This document shows positions 19,819-27,246 of a stretch of DNA of 64,000 bases, one piece after another. The position numbers and the translations under genes are program-made. How positions within the stretch are numbered: position 1 is the stretch's first letter; the number at the start of each line of letters is the position of its first letter. The DNA is from Ruegeria sp. AD91A (GTDB lineage: Bacteria > Pseudomonadota > Alphaproteobacteria > Rhodobacterales > Rhodobacteraceae): NCBI RefSeq assembly GCF_003443535.1, contig NZ_CP031946.1, forward strand, positions 3,041,001 to 3,105,000. Reading direction: 5' to 3'. The notes beneath the pieces are model-generated. The model was given only the letters and a program-made list of their open reading frames with translations. It was not told the origin of the DNA and did no database searches.

Positions 19819-20708
19819 GGCAATTCAGCTTGAGCGCTCGGGTTTCGAACCTCGAATGAAGCTGCTACTTCGGGCTTCAATTCAACGGCGAGTTCGGGAT
19901 CGGGCCTTCCGTGTCTATGAATTTGTACTGCGCGCACGTCTGGCAATAGCTGCATCATTGTCAGTAATGGCCCAGCGGCACCCTTCGCCGTCCACCCCGC
20001 TTTTTCTTTAGTCACGAGACCGTTTAGTAGGCTGAGCCAAACGCCACGAAGATCATCTTCTTCGAAGAACCAATCATGGTTTTGTGTTTGAATGCCTAGG
20101 GTGTCATTGTCAAAGCTAATTTCAAACTCCCGCTCGCCCTCCAAACGTAGTTTTGGCGCGAGCCGTGCTATACTTTCCAAGGCTCGGATGAAGCTTTGAA
20201 ACGACAAATCGTCGACTAATTTGCGAATTTCCAACGCAAGCGGTTCAAGGTGTTCTGGCAGGCCAATATCCTTTGTGAAATCATGGATGTATACAGGAAT
20301 AGGCAAGCCAGATAGGTAATGCTCCATTAGCGGCTTAACATCTTCCCATTCCAAACCACCGTTTCCGCACCCAAGTTTAGGGAATGCGATGTCGGTCACA
20401 CCTTGCTCTTCATAAGTACTGGCGAATTTCTCGAGACCCGCTTCCACCCATTCTATGCGCGATGGACTACGCCAGTGCTTCTTGGTCGGGAAGTTTAGCA
20501 CCCACTGCTCTGAACCTCGCCAAAGCCACAACTTTCCGGGTTCCAGCAGTTTTTGGTCACAGATACGCTTGTAGGCTGTGAACATGTTGGGTTCGCGTTG
20601 TTTGAATGCCTTTGCTATGCCTTTACCCATGACACCAACGCAATTGACTGTGTTAACCAGTGTTTGCGTGTTGGCTTCAAGAAGGCTGGTTCTCTTATAT
20701 GTCAGCAT
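19809..20708 (-). CDS. DarG-like macrodomain antitoxin (DNA ADP-ribosylglycohydrolase)
   Basis: Residues 1-155 of 299 form a DarG-type macrodomain: the ADP-ribose-binding loop NTVNCVGVMGKGIA (19-32), NFPTKKHW (72-79) with the lysine DarG uses to reverse DNA ADP-ribosylation, and FPKLGCGNGGLEW (109-121). The remaining ~140 residues are an unassigned domain, perhaps for toxin binding. The ATG at 20708 is chosen because a strong ribosome site (AAGGAGGAAGG) precedes it and the protein then starts MLTYKRTS like macrodomain proteins. It lies directly upstream of the toxin with overlapping ends, ensuring the antitoxin is made first. Confidence 0.83.
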   Translation of the reverse strand: MLTYKRTSLLEANTQTLVNTVNCVGVMGKGIAKAFKQREPNMFTAYKRICDQKLLEPGKLWLWRGSEQWVLNFPTKKHWRSPSRIEWVEAGLEKFASTYEEQGVTDIAFPKLGCGNGGLEWEDVKPLMEHYLSGLPIPVYIHDFTKDIGLPEHLEPLALEIRKLVDDLSFQSFIRALESIARLAPKLRLEGEREFEISFDNDTLGIQTQNHDWFFEEDDLRGVWLSLLNGLVTKEKAGWTAKGAAGPLLTMMQLLPDVRAVQIHRHGRPDPELAVELKPEVAASFEVRNPSAQAELPWH

Positions 20709-20922
20709 TTTTTGCCCCTTCCTCCTTAACTCTACAAAAACCACTTTCTTAGAGCTGCATCAATAGAACATAAAGTGAACGTAACTGCAAATATTGTGAT
20801 TTTTACCAGATAGTGTGGACCTGATTAAGATATGTACTATTTGTTGTGACCGAGACTGATAGACCCTGCTATTGCGCAATGTGCTCACTCGCGTACTGTT
20901 TCGCTATGTATCGTGTGGAACA

Positions 20923-22074
20923 TTAGGCAATGAACCGATACCTGTTTTTGGCTTCGTGCAGCCTACTAACGGCACGTTCAGGGTCCGCGTTTATGCTCTC
21001 TGCGAGCCTGCCTCCAACGCTATCCATGAACTCCCCCAACTCAATTTCCTGAGTATCTTCCAGTGCAGCCAGAGTAATACCTAGGCCCGCCAATTGCGCC
21101 ATGATCAATCTAATTTGCTCGTTACGATGTACGCGCTTTATGCTTGTGGCGTCGACATAGCTACGCATTTCCAGCAAGTCATCCTCTGATGATGCAGCAA
21201 CCAAGTCCCACATTTTATGGTTAGACCAACGCGCGCGATTTCCATCGTCAGGATCAGGTTCGCAGTAACGTATCTTCTTTAGCGCTTCGGCAATGACGTC
21301 GCCGAACATAGCATCGAACTGGGGCCACATCCTGATCTGCCAACGATCCTTGAGCAAGTCCTTCCCGGCACGTACCTCAACGCGCCACACGCGGCTCTGA
21401 GACGCATCAGAAGGGTCCAATGGGGGTAAACCTTCCCGCTCAAGATTGGTATTCCAGACATCCCACCAGATCGGCTTTTTCTTATCAATCACTTCGCGAC
21501 GCTTGTCGTAGATGATGACTTGCCGCCCCGGCATTTTGCCAACCGTGACAGATGTGAACTGACCAGATTTACCGTTGCTGCGCATGTCATCTTGAGCGGA
21601 AAGATAGTCAGCGCGGTTAGTGTGGCTGTGAATGACGAAGTTTTCAGGAACAAGTTCGAATTCCGGCGCGAGAATATCGACGCAGAAATCGGCACGGCTG
21701 ATACTGACCTGATGCGACTCAAAGCGGATTCCAAGCCTAGTTAGGGTCTTATCTATGTAGGAACGGGCGTATCCAAGCCCTTGTGTCGCTAGAAGAGTTG
21801 ACCCTACAGAAACCCGAATGCCCCAAGGGTCTCGTGCATTTGGTTTCTTAAAGGACCAATGCACATCCAAAGGCCCACCTTTGAGGATAAAGCGATACCC
21901 GTTGCCGCCATGGGGCAAAAGATCAAAGTCCGCGCCGCCGTAGCTGAAAGGAACGGGATGCCGCTCTTCTTCGGCCCTTTCCCTTTCAGTGTTCAGCAGG
22001 TCGAACAACTCCTGAGAGATATTCGCCTGAATCGAAAGTGCGATAGTGTCGAATCCGCGATGAACAACGTGCAT
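20923..22074 (-). CDS. Rolling-circle-type replication initiation protein (Rep_trans-like)
   Basis: This 383-residue protein resembles phage/plasmid replication initiators of the Rep_trans group. An N-terminal domain reads DTIALSIQAN and later SRADFCVDIL, the second with acidic residues typical of the metal site, followed by a Tyr/Lys segment (VIIYDKRREV) in which the tyrosine could be the nicking residue. The C-terminal half is helical and acidic. It would initiate autonomous replication of the excised element. The ATG at 22074 has AAGGAGA upstream. Three hairpins occupy the 180 bp before it and may form the origin. Confidence 0.72.
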   Translation of the reverse strand: MHVVHRGFDTIALSIQANISQELFDLLNTERERAEEERHPVPFSYGGADFDLLPHGGNGYRFILKGGPLDVHWSFKKPNARDPWGIRVSVGSTLLATQGLGYARSYIDKTLTRLGIRFESHQVSISRADFCVDILAPEFELVPENFVIHSHTNRADYLSAQDDMRSNGKSGQFTSVTVGKMPGRQVIIYDKRREVIDKKKPIWWDVWNTNLEREGLPPLDPSDASQSRVWRVEVRAGKDLLKDRWQIRMWPQFDAMFGDVIAEALKKIRYCEPDPDDGNRARWSNHKMWDLVAASSEDDLLEMRSYVDATSIKRVHRNEQIRLIMAQLAGLGITLAALEDTQEIELGEFMDSVGGRLAESINADPERAVSRLHEAKNRYRFIA

Positions 22075-22106
22075 TACAGGGGTCTCCTTGGGTAACGGTA
22101 TTTCCA

Positions 22107-22133
22107 GAGGGGGGTGCTACAATCACCCCCCTC
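22107..22133. other. Perfect 10-bp G-rich hairpin upstream of rep
   Basis: GAGGGGGGTG (22107-22116) pairs with CACCCCCCTC (22124-22133), loop of 7. It lies 33 bp upstream of the Rep start. On the plus strand a short T-run follows; on the minus strand none does. It could be a leader attenuator or part of a replication origin. Confidence 0.6.
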
Positions 22134-22178
22134 TTTCGGCGAATGCCGCGCGATTTGGTTAAGGTTGGGAAAAGGGGC

Positions 22179-22251
22179 GGGCGCTAAAGCGCCCTTCGAT
22201 AGTGCCTCCGGCGGGGCAGCTATTGTTTTGGGGCCGGGCTGGACGCCCGGC
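22179..22251. other. Two further hairpins between rep and the 74-aa gene
   Basis: GGGCGCT/AGCGCCC (22179-22194, 2-nt loop) and GCCGGGC/GCCCGGC (22233-22251, 5-nt loop) are perfect 7-bp stems. Together with 22107-22133 they make a hairpin cluster typical of origins or regulatory leaders. No protein gene fits here. Confidence 0.55.
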
Positions 22252-22256
22252 GGAAA

Positions 22257-22481
22257 TCATTGGCTGGCTGCCGCCTGCTTGCGTGAAATCCAGTTCTCTG
22301 CACGTTCCGCGCATTTGGCGACGTTGAGAAGATCATTGTGAGAAAACGCGCTGGTGGTGCGCCAGTCACCTTCCCCGTTCTTGTAGGACCTTGAGATATC
22401 GACGGAAAAGAACCCGTCATTGTCCCAAATCGTTGCGGTAATAAGCCCGATTTTGAGTTTGAAGGCTGGTTGCTGTGTCAT
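22257..22481 (-). CDS. Small island protein of unknown function (74 aa)
   Basis: The product starts MTQQPAFKLKIGLITATIW and contains FSVDISRSYKNGEGDW, SFSHNDLLNVAKCAERAENWI and a short C-terminal tail. The pattern (short beta strands, then a helix) is familiar from small proteins next to Rep genes in integrative elements, but I cannot assign a function. The ATG at 22481 has AAGGAG upstream; the longer open frame crosses a strong hairpin and is rejected. It lies between the AlpA-like gene and rep on the same strand. Confidence 0.68.
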   Translation of the reverse strand: MTQQPAFKLKIGLITATIWDNDGFFSVDISRSYKNGEGDWRTTSAFSHNDLLNVAKCAERAENWISRKQAAASQ

Positions 22482-22520
22482 GGTGAACTCCTTGTTTGAA
22501 CCATTTGGCAGGTACAGAAA

Positions 22521-22548
22521 GGGCGCGGGGTGGCGACACCCCGCGCCC
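22521..22548 (-). terminator. Perfect 12-bp hairpin between alpA-like gene and the 74-aa gene
   Basis: GGGCGCGGGGTG (22521-22532) pairs with CACCCCGCGCCC (22537-22548) around a 4-nt loop. On the minus strand it is followed by TTTCTG, so it may partly terminate transcription after the AlpA-like gene or protect the downstream mRNA. Confidence 0.55.
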
Positions 22549-22614
22549 CTGAGAGCCATCCGGCCCCAAAATCCCGCTCAGCGCTGCCAACTCTGAACGG
22601 GCAAAACTCAAGTG

Positions 22615-22839
22615 TTAGGAAGGTGCAGCGCTGGTATTAGCGACGCGCTTTTCGGCAATCCACTTTTGCAGATCGCGGCGCGTATACCGGACTGAGCGAC
22701 CGGACACTTTTACGAACATCGGCCCACCACCTCGGACGCGCCAGTTCTGCAAGGCACGCACGGAGTAGCAAAGATAGTTGGCGGCTTCTTTTTCGTCGAT
22801 AAGCCGGTCGAAGTAGTCAGGATCAATCTGTGCTTGCAT
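22615..22839 (-). CDS. AlpA/excisionase-like helix-turn-helix protein
   Basis: This 74-residue protein has the compact winged-helix pattern of AlpA/Xis-type regulators: DEKEAANYLCYSVRALQNWR (helix-turn-helix), GGPMFVKVSGRSVRYTRRDL and LQKWI. Such proteins regulate integrase expression or direct excision of phage satellites and islands. Being in the same unit as rep suggests it switches the element into an excised, replicating state. Binding sites could be the subterminal GGAAGC repeats, but this is untested. Confidence 0.82.
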   Translation of the reverse strand: MQAQIDPDYFDRLIDEKEAANYLCYSVRALQNWRVRGGGPMFVKVSGRSVRYTRRDLQKWIAEKRVANTSAAPS

Positions 22840-22942
22840 GGTTGCCTCGCTGCATGTCGTTTCGTTGCAACCAAAATGCAGCGTAGGAGCGGATTATTCT
22901 AATGTCATATATGGCTCAAAATTTGTCCATTTATGACATCCC

Positions 22943-23611
22943 CTATTTTTTATGGCCAAACAGCCGCAATGTCGCGTTGCCGATGGCCTGCGACGTTGGG
23001 AATTTGTGGTTCGGATCAACCCAGAAGAATGCATATAGGAAGCTGAAGAAGTCGTTTTTGTAAGGCTGGTCTGCGTCTGAGTCGTCATAGCGGCGTCTTT
23101 CCATCGGATCGCGCCCTGTATAGTGCCGAAATACTCTGGCGAGCTGTTGGATCGTTTGTTCCAAGCTTTCGTTTTGTTTAGGGCGCTCGCGTGGGCGTTT
23201 GTGATGCTCCAGTGCGTCTCCAATTAAGAAGGCTATCTCGGGAAGTTTCGTTTTCAGGGCATCAATCAGATACTCTCCGTAGTCCAACCCTTCGTGATCA
23301 GCACCCAACGCGTTTTCAAAATAATCTTCTGGCTCATTTGCCATTCCTACCTCTTCAATTTCCCATCGAATGGATGGAGGCAAGTTTGAAAGCTGCTCCA
23401 GCAGAGCTTCGACGGTTTTGTCGAGTTTGCTATAAATCGCTCTGCGCTCTTTCGCAGGAAGTTGTGACATCCGACGATCGTTGGGGCGGTAGTGCTGAGC
23501 AATCCATTCAATGTCGGCAGCAAACCCTTCTGCGACAGGCAAAGGGAGTTGCATTTGACTCCACATGTTTTCGAAGTCCAGTTCGCTTTTCTTGTCGTTA
23601 TTGTCCAGCAT
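22943..23611 (-). CDS. Hypothetical island protein (222 aa)
   Basis: No family is recognised. The protein is soluble, acidic at the N-terminus (MLDNNDKKSELDFENMW) and largely helical, with a basic middle (HKRPRERPKQ) and a C-terminal stretch FFSFLYAFFWVDPNHKFPTSQAIGNATLR. It has coding-like composition and lies in the minus-strand run between the integrase and the AlpA-like gene. Two 13-bp direct repeats lie 51 and 100 bp upstream of its start. It could be a regulator or an interference protein, which cannot be decided here. Confidence 0.6.
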   Translation of the reverse strand: MLDNNDKKSELDFENMWSQMQLPLPVAEGFAADIEWIAQHYRPNDRRMSQLPAKERRAIYSKLDKTVEALLEQLSNLPPSIRWEIEEVGMANEPEDYFENALGADHEGLDYGEYLIDALKTKLPEIAFLIGDALEHHKRPRERPKQNESLEQTIQQLARVFRHYTGRDPMERRRYDDSDADQPYKNDFFSFLYAFFWVDPNHKFPTSQAIGNATLRLFGHKK

Positions 23612-23661
23612 ACGTACTGAGCCTGTTTTGTTGTTTTTCTTAATTTCGCTGAGTGGCGGCC

Positions 23662-23723
23662 TATGTAACGTAACCTATATGTAGAGCGCACAATTCCGAA
23701 CCTATGCCCTTATGTAATGTAAC
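23662..23723. repeat. Two 13-bp direct repeats upstream of the 222-aa gene
   Basis: TATGTAACGTAAC (23662-23674) and TATGTAATGTAAC (23711-23723) differ at one base and are 49 bp apart. They sit in the promoter region of the 222-aa gene and could be regulator binding sites. Confidence 0.5.
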
Positions 23724-23724
23724 G

Positions 23725-23823
23725 CTACCGTGCAACCCGCAGTGATGTGGCTCTAACATCCTTTCGAACTGCGCGGGCCTACCGTGCCGCGACTGATTCC
23801 TCTGCATGCTGAACGGCATCATC
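23725..23823 (-). pseudogene. Relic of a second tyrosine integrase C-terminus
   Basis: Thirty-three codons ending in TAG align without gaps to the last 33 codons of the intact integrase. Shared residues include DDAVQ at the start and ARAVRKD near the end; about 20 of 32 amino acids match and the stop is at the same place. One internal codon is TAG where the intact gene has Leu. The rest of this second integrase is missing. It lies about 500 bp beyond the intact integrase stop. Confidence 0.8.
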
Positions 23824-24139
23824 ACTCATCTTTGTCACCCTGTATTTTGAGACGATTCAATTTTTGGGTCCGTTGGTTGCCGCTTTCATGAAGCGACTTC
23901 CACGTTTTGTTTTTTTGGTTTTCGCGGTGCCACAGTCCAAGTGGTTCCTGCCCTTCAGCTTTAAGAACAGCTCTGAGACTTCTCCGGTAACCCTTCTCGG
24001 CGTGGTTACGTTTAGGATCGCGATTCTTACCCTGTGGCTTGGGTGCCAGCAGTCGTCCGAAGAAGCTACGTGTCGAGCTAATCAGAGATGCGCACAGAAC
24101 TATTTCCACCAACAAAGCTAACCAGAATACTGCAGGCAT
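23822..24139 (-). CDS. Small membrane-anchored hypothetical (105 aa)
   Basis: The N-terminus (MPAVFWLALLVEIVLCASLI) is a probable membrane segment, and the rest is strongly basic and hydrophilic. No family is recognised. It ends exactly where the integrase relic begins, so it could be part of degraded DNA. The only support for a gene is its open frame and membrane-protein-like start. Confidence 0.4.
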   Translation of the reverse strand: MPAVFWLALLVEIVLCASLISSTRSFFGRLLAPKPQGKNRDPKRNHAEKGYRRSLRAVLKAEGQEPLGLWHRENQKNKTWKSLHESGNQRTQKLNRLKIQGDKDE

Positions 24140-24322
24140 TTTCTCCTCATCGGGCGGTGTCGTATTAGTTTGCTGAAATTTAAAGTCTCAATAAGATAAC
24201 TATTCATAGTTATTTAAAATTGCGACCGAACGCCAAATCTTTGTTGGATTTCGCCAACAGTCGTCAATCGCAGTACATTGAATGCGTGGCGTCGCTTTCA
24301 CCACCTCGGATTCTGATTGTGA

Positions 24323-25507
24323 CTAACCGGCGACTTTCAAAGGTGCAGAGCGAATGTCTTTGCGAACCGCCCGGGCCAATCTTGACGCCACTAATCCTGC
24401 GGCACGTTGGACGGCATCATCGGCAAGGTGCGCGTAGCGCAGGGTCGTTGTTAGGTTTTTATGCCCCATGATTTCTTTCAGAGTGAACGGATCGATCCCG
24501 TCTTTCATGGCGACCGAAGCATATGTATGTCGCAGGTCGTGAATGCGGACGTCCTCCAACCCTGCCGTCTTACGTATACGCCGCCACGGCTTTTGCAGGT
24601 TGTTCAAAGGGCCATCATCTGACTCCCCTAGTATGACATGGGGGTTTCCCGGTTGCCGGGGCAATTCCATCAGGATGTCATAGGCTTCCCGTGGCAGGGG
24701 AATGCGGCGGCGTCCGGTCTTGCTGTCCGGCAATACCAGATGGTGCGACGTTACATAGTCCCAGCGCAGGGTCAGAATCTCGCTGAGGCGGCATCCGGTG
24801 TAAATCAGCAGTAGCAGGGCCGACACCACGTAAACGGTCTCTGTGCCGTCTTCCAGCGCCTCGGCCAGCACTTCGCCAAGCCGTATTTGTTCCTCGTCTG
24901 AAAGATAGCGTTTCTTTTCTTCTTCGCGGAATTTCTTGATCCGACGGGCCGGGTTCGATCCGGGTTGCCGAAATCCCCAATCTTCGGCCAGATTGAACAG
25001 CTTCGACAACATCGCCGCAGCTCGGTTGGCCTGATAGGGCGTTTCGCGCAAACCGTGATGAAAAGCCACAACATCGGCGCGGGTCACTTCGGCAATCGGA
25101 ATCGGGCCAAGTTTGGGTCTGATGAATCTGCGAATGACGCTGTGATAATCGCGGGCTGTGGTCGGCTTACAATGCTGATCGACATATTCTTCAAGGAACC
25201 GGTCACACAGCCCGGCAACGGTTGGTGCGCGCCGTTTGGCCTGTTTCTCGGCAGATGGGTCTGATCCGCGCGCCACGTCGCCCAAAAGCAGCTTGGCGTG
25301 TGTCCGCGCTTCCTCAGCCGTCAGAACGCCATGCTGACCTATAGTGATCCGTCGCGTCCGGCGACCAGCTCGATATTGAACTAGATAGGTCTTTTTACCG
25401 GACGGATAGACCCGCAGCCCAAAGCCGCGCATGTCCCGGTCCCAGACAAGGTATTCCTTGGTCTCAACGGCAAGCCCCTCAACCGCGCGTTTGGTCAATT
25501 TGAACAT
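24323..25507 (-). CDS. Tyrosine-recombinase integrase of the tRNA-Lys island
   Basis: This is a 394-residue P4-type phage integrase. It has an N-terminal arm-binding domain (DRDMRGFGLRVYPSGKKTYL), a core-binding helical domain (about residues 90-180) and a catalytic domain with GCRLSEILTL (Arg), HDLRHTYAS (His-x-x-Arg), GHKNLTTTLRYAH (His and the nucleophilic Tyr). Length is typical. The ATG at 25507 has AAGGAG 10 bp upstream, and that ribosome site abuts a 38-bp imperfect palindrome. The gene reads away from attR. It should catalyse integration at the tRNA-Lys 3' end. Confidence 0.95.
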   Translation of the reverse strand: MFKLTKRAVEGLAVETKEYLVWDRDMRGFGLRVYPSGKKTYLVQYRAGRRTRRITIGQHGVLTAEEARTHAKLLLGDVARGSDPSAEKQAKRRAPTVAGLCDRFLEEYVDQHCKPTTARDYHSVIRRFIRPKLGPIPIAEVTRADVVAFHHGLRETPYQANRAAAMLSKLFNLAEDWGFRQPGSNPARRIKKFREEEKKRYLSDEEQIRLGEVLAEALEDGTETVYVVSALLLLIYTGCRLSEILTLRWDYVTSHHLVLPDSKTGRRRIPLPREAYDILMELPRQPGNPHVILGESDDGPLNNLQKPWRRIRKTAGLEDVRIHDLRHTYASVAMKDGIDPFTLKEIMGHKNLTTTLRYAHLADDAVQRAAGLVASRLARAVRKDIRSAPLKVAG

Positions 25508-25521
25508 ATCCAGAACACTCC

Positions 25522-25559
25522 TTGCTTCCGGCCTGCTTCCGGAAGCTATACGGAAGCAA
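25522..25559. repeat. Imperfect palindrome at the integrase promoter, containing subterminal repeat copy 2
   Basis: Two 19-bp arms (25522-25540 and 25541-25559) match at 15 positions when folded. Each arm holds two copies of GGAAGC or its complement. The right arm GGAAGCTATACGGAAGCA is identical to 18435-18452 near attL. It directly abuts the integrase ribosome site, so it can serve both as recombinase arm site and as operator. Confidence 0.62.
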
Positions 25560-25688
25560 ATGGCGGCGAATTCTGGAGTAATTCATGAATTCAAGGCGCA
25601 ACGAAGATCAACGTAAATAATTGTTTTACCTTCATTTTTGTCAATATGGCGAAATCCGGAGAAATACAGCGAAATGGCTCTGGCCGTT

Positions 25689-25739
25689 CTTTTAATCAGT
25701 GGGTCGCAGGTTCGAATCCTGCACGGCTCACCACTTTTT
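25689..25739 (+). repeat. attR: 51-bp direct repeat of the tRNA-Lys 3' end
   Basis: It is identical to 18322-18372. It carries only the 3' half of the tRNA and is not a functional tRNA gene. It marks the distal end of the island. Confidence 0.92.
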
Positions 25740-26162
25740 TCAGATAGAAACCAATTTGTTAGCTATCCTTGCGCCAACATGGCGGCTAGTTTAGCTGGAT
25801 ACCTGGATACTTTTTGGGGAAAAAACCCTAAGGTAAATGCGTCAATGAGTATGCTGTTTGCTTCGACCAGTACACTTGCGGCTATGAAGGCTTCACGTGT
25901 AAATCCAATTTGACTGATCTAGCTACCGAGTACGATGACTTGGTCTACGACTATAATAACCTAATGAGCTCGTATAACGCGCTTCGCTATGACGCTGAGG
26001 AACTATTTGAAAACTACCAGCACTATTCTCAGAATACAAAAGTGTAGTTTCAGAAAGAGACAATATCGTGTCGTGCGTTGAATCCGCCTCTTCGATTTCG
26101 GAAGCTCGATACTGCTTTTAGTTGAGGTTTTTTTTCATTGAAGCCTCAACTTCGAACGGGAA
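25740..26162. other. Post-island region with a start-less coding relic
   Basis: No complete gene is seen in these 423 bp beyond attR. It contains a 71-codon open frame without a start (described separately) and otherwise AT-rich sequence before the phytase-esterase-like gene, which ends here on the minus strand. Confidence 0.45.
25832..26047 (+). pseudogene. Start-less C-terminal coding relic next to attR
   Basis: The frame is open for 71 codons to a TAG at 26045 and has protein-like composition: two cysteines in FDQYTCGYEGFTCKSN, then a Tyr/Asp-rich helical stretch ending YQHYSQNTKV. There is no ATG or GTG start and a stop lies just upstream at 25829. It may be the tail of a small secreted protein whose beginning was lost or frameshifted near the integration site. 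No family is recognised. Confidence 0.4.
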
Positions 26163-27092
26163 TTAGCGACGCAGTTCGTTCCAGCGGTATTCGACGATTT
26201 CGGTATCCAAGAACGTGCGGAAATTGTCATCGGATACCATTGTCAATCTGATTGCATTTGAAGCGTCGGACCATACTGCAATGCCCTCTAAGTTGCCGTG
26301 GGTGCGTATCTTGGTTTGTAGAAGAATGTCGGTTTCGACAATTCTGTCTTCCACGAATGCGAAGCGCCTCACCCTATTTGAAAAACCAATCCCCCAAACA
26401 AATCGTCGTTCCAGCAAATACAAATGACCATCAGGTCCAGTGTCAGCTCCCACCGGCACGTAAGAACCACTTTTCCGAATCTCGCCTGATACAGACCATT
26501 CACCTTTCTCTAGGCGAAATATAGGAAAGGAATTTTCCGGCCATGTCTCTGGTATCGCAATGACCCGGCCCTGTGGGTCAAGTGACAGCGCTTCTAGTCC
26601 CTGATTGTAAGGCAACGACCTGAACGCTTGGGTTTCGGTCTCGTAGTCGATATGGTTTGCCGTGTATTCGCCGGGGTTGAAGTACTCAACGTCGTGGTAG
26701 TTTTCAGTGCTGACCCAAAGCCTACCATTCTTCTCCAACGCGAGCGCTTCCAGGTCACTGTTTACTTCATCATGGTAATTCATCGAGCCCGGAGTTCTGG
26801 GGCGAACAATCTCCATGTTTTGAATGCCGACAATTGAGTCACCTTGCCTTCGTACTTTGGCAAAAACCAGCATCGGCCTGTCTGACACGGCAATCAGCTT
26901 TGTTCCGTCTTCACTTATTTCCAAACCAGATAGGCCGCCAAATCTTTCTTCTCCCGGCCATCTCCAACTTAGCTCACTCAACAACTCCAATTGCGAAGCA
27001 GCACCGTCATTTAAGTGAGCAATATATGCTCTCAGGGAAGCTAGGCTGGCCAAAACAGAGCACACCACAAGAAAAAGCGAAGTACGTTTCAA
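26163..27092 (-). CDS. Exported esterase-like protein of the phytase family
   Basis: This is a 309-residue protein with an N-terminal signal or anchor (LFLVVCSVLASLASLRAY) followed by a beta-propeller-like domain of the 'esterase-like activity of phytase' family. Visible markers are GGLSGLEISEDGTKLIAVSDR, DLEALALEKNGRLWVSTEN and GLEALSLDPQGRVIAIPE. It is probably periplasmic; the substrate is unknown. Base composition is lower in G+C than the housekeeping genes. It stands alone between the island and short hypotheticals. Confidence 0.85.
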   Translation of the reverse strand: MKRTSLFLVVCSVLASLASLRAYIAHLNDGAASQLELLSELSWRWPGEERFGGLSGLEISEDGTKLIAVSDRPMLVFAKVRRQGDSIVGIQNMEIVRPRTPGSMNYHDEVNSDLEALALEKNGRLWVSTENYHDVEYFNPGEYTANHIDYETETQAFRSLPYNQGLEALSLDPQGRVIAIPETWPENSFPIFRLEKGEWSVSGEIRKSGSYVPVGADTGPDGHLYLLERRFVWGIGFSNRVRRFAFVEDRIVETDILLQTKIRTHGNLEGIAVWSDASNAIRLTMVSDDNFRTFLDTEIVEYRWNELRR

Positions 27093-27246
27093 AGGAATTT
27101 TCCGAACAAGTCACATTTCTCGCATGACAATGACGAAACGAACAATAACGTCGCAACAGAATCCTGCAATCGTTCGCGCCAGAAGTGGTAACCACTGATT
27201 GAGCATACTCGGCCCAAGTCTGAACCTACTATCACGATACCAGAGG

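Larger units (their letters stand above)
18373..25739. mobile_element. 7.4-kb integrative mini-element at tRNA-Lys (satellite-like island)
   Basis: The element is bounded by 51-bp attL and attR repeats and carries, all on the minus strand, an integrase, a short membrane-anchored ORF, a hypothetical, an AlpA-like regulator, a small conserved-looking protein, a replication initiator and a DarTG-like toxin/antitoxin pair. No capsid, tail, conjugation or packaging gene is recognisable. The integrase-AlpA-Rep set with cargo resembles phage satellites and small integrative replicative elements. The DarTG-like pair suggests anti-phage defence as cargo (inference). Confidence 0.88.
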
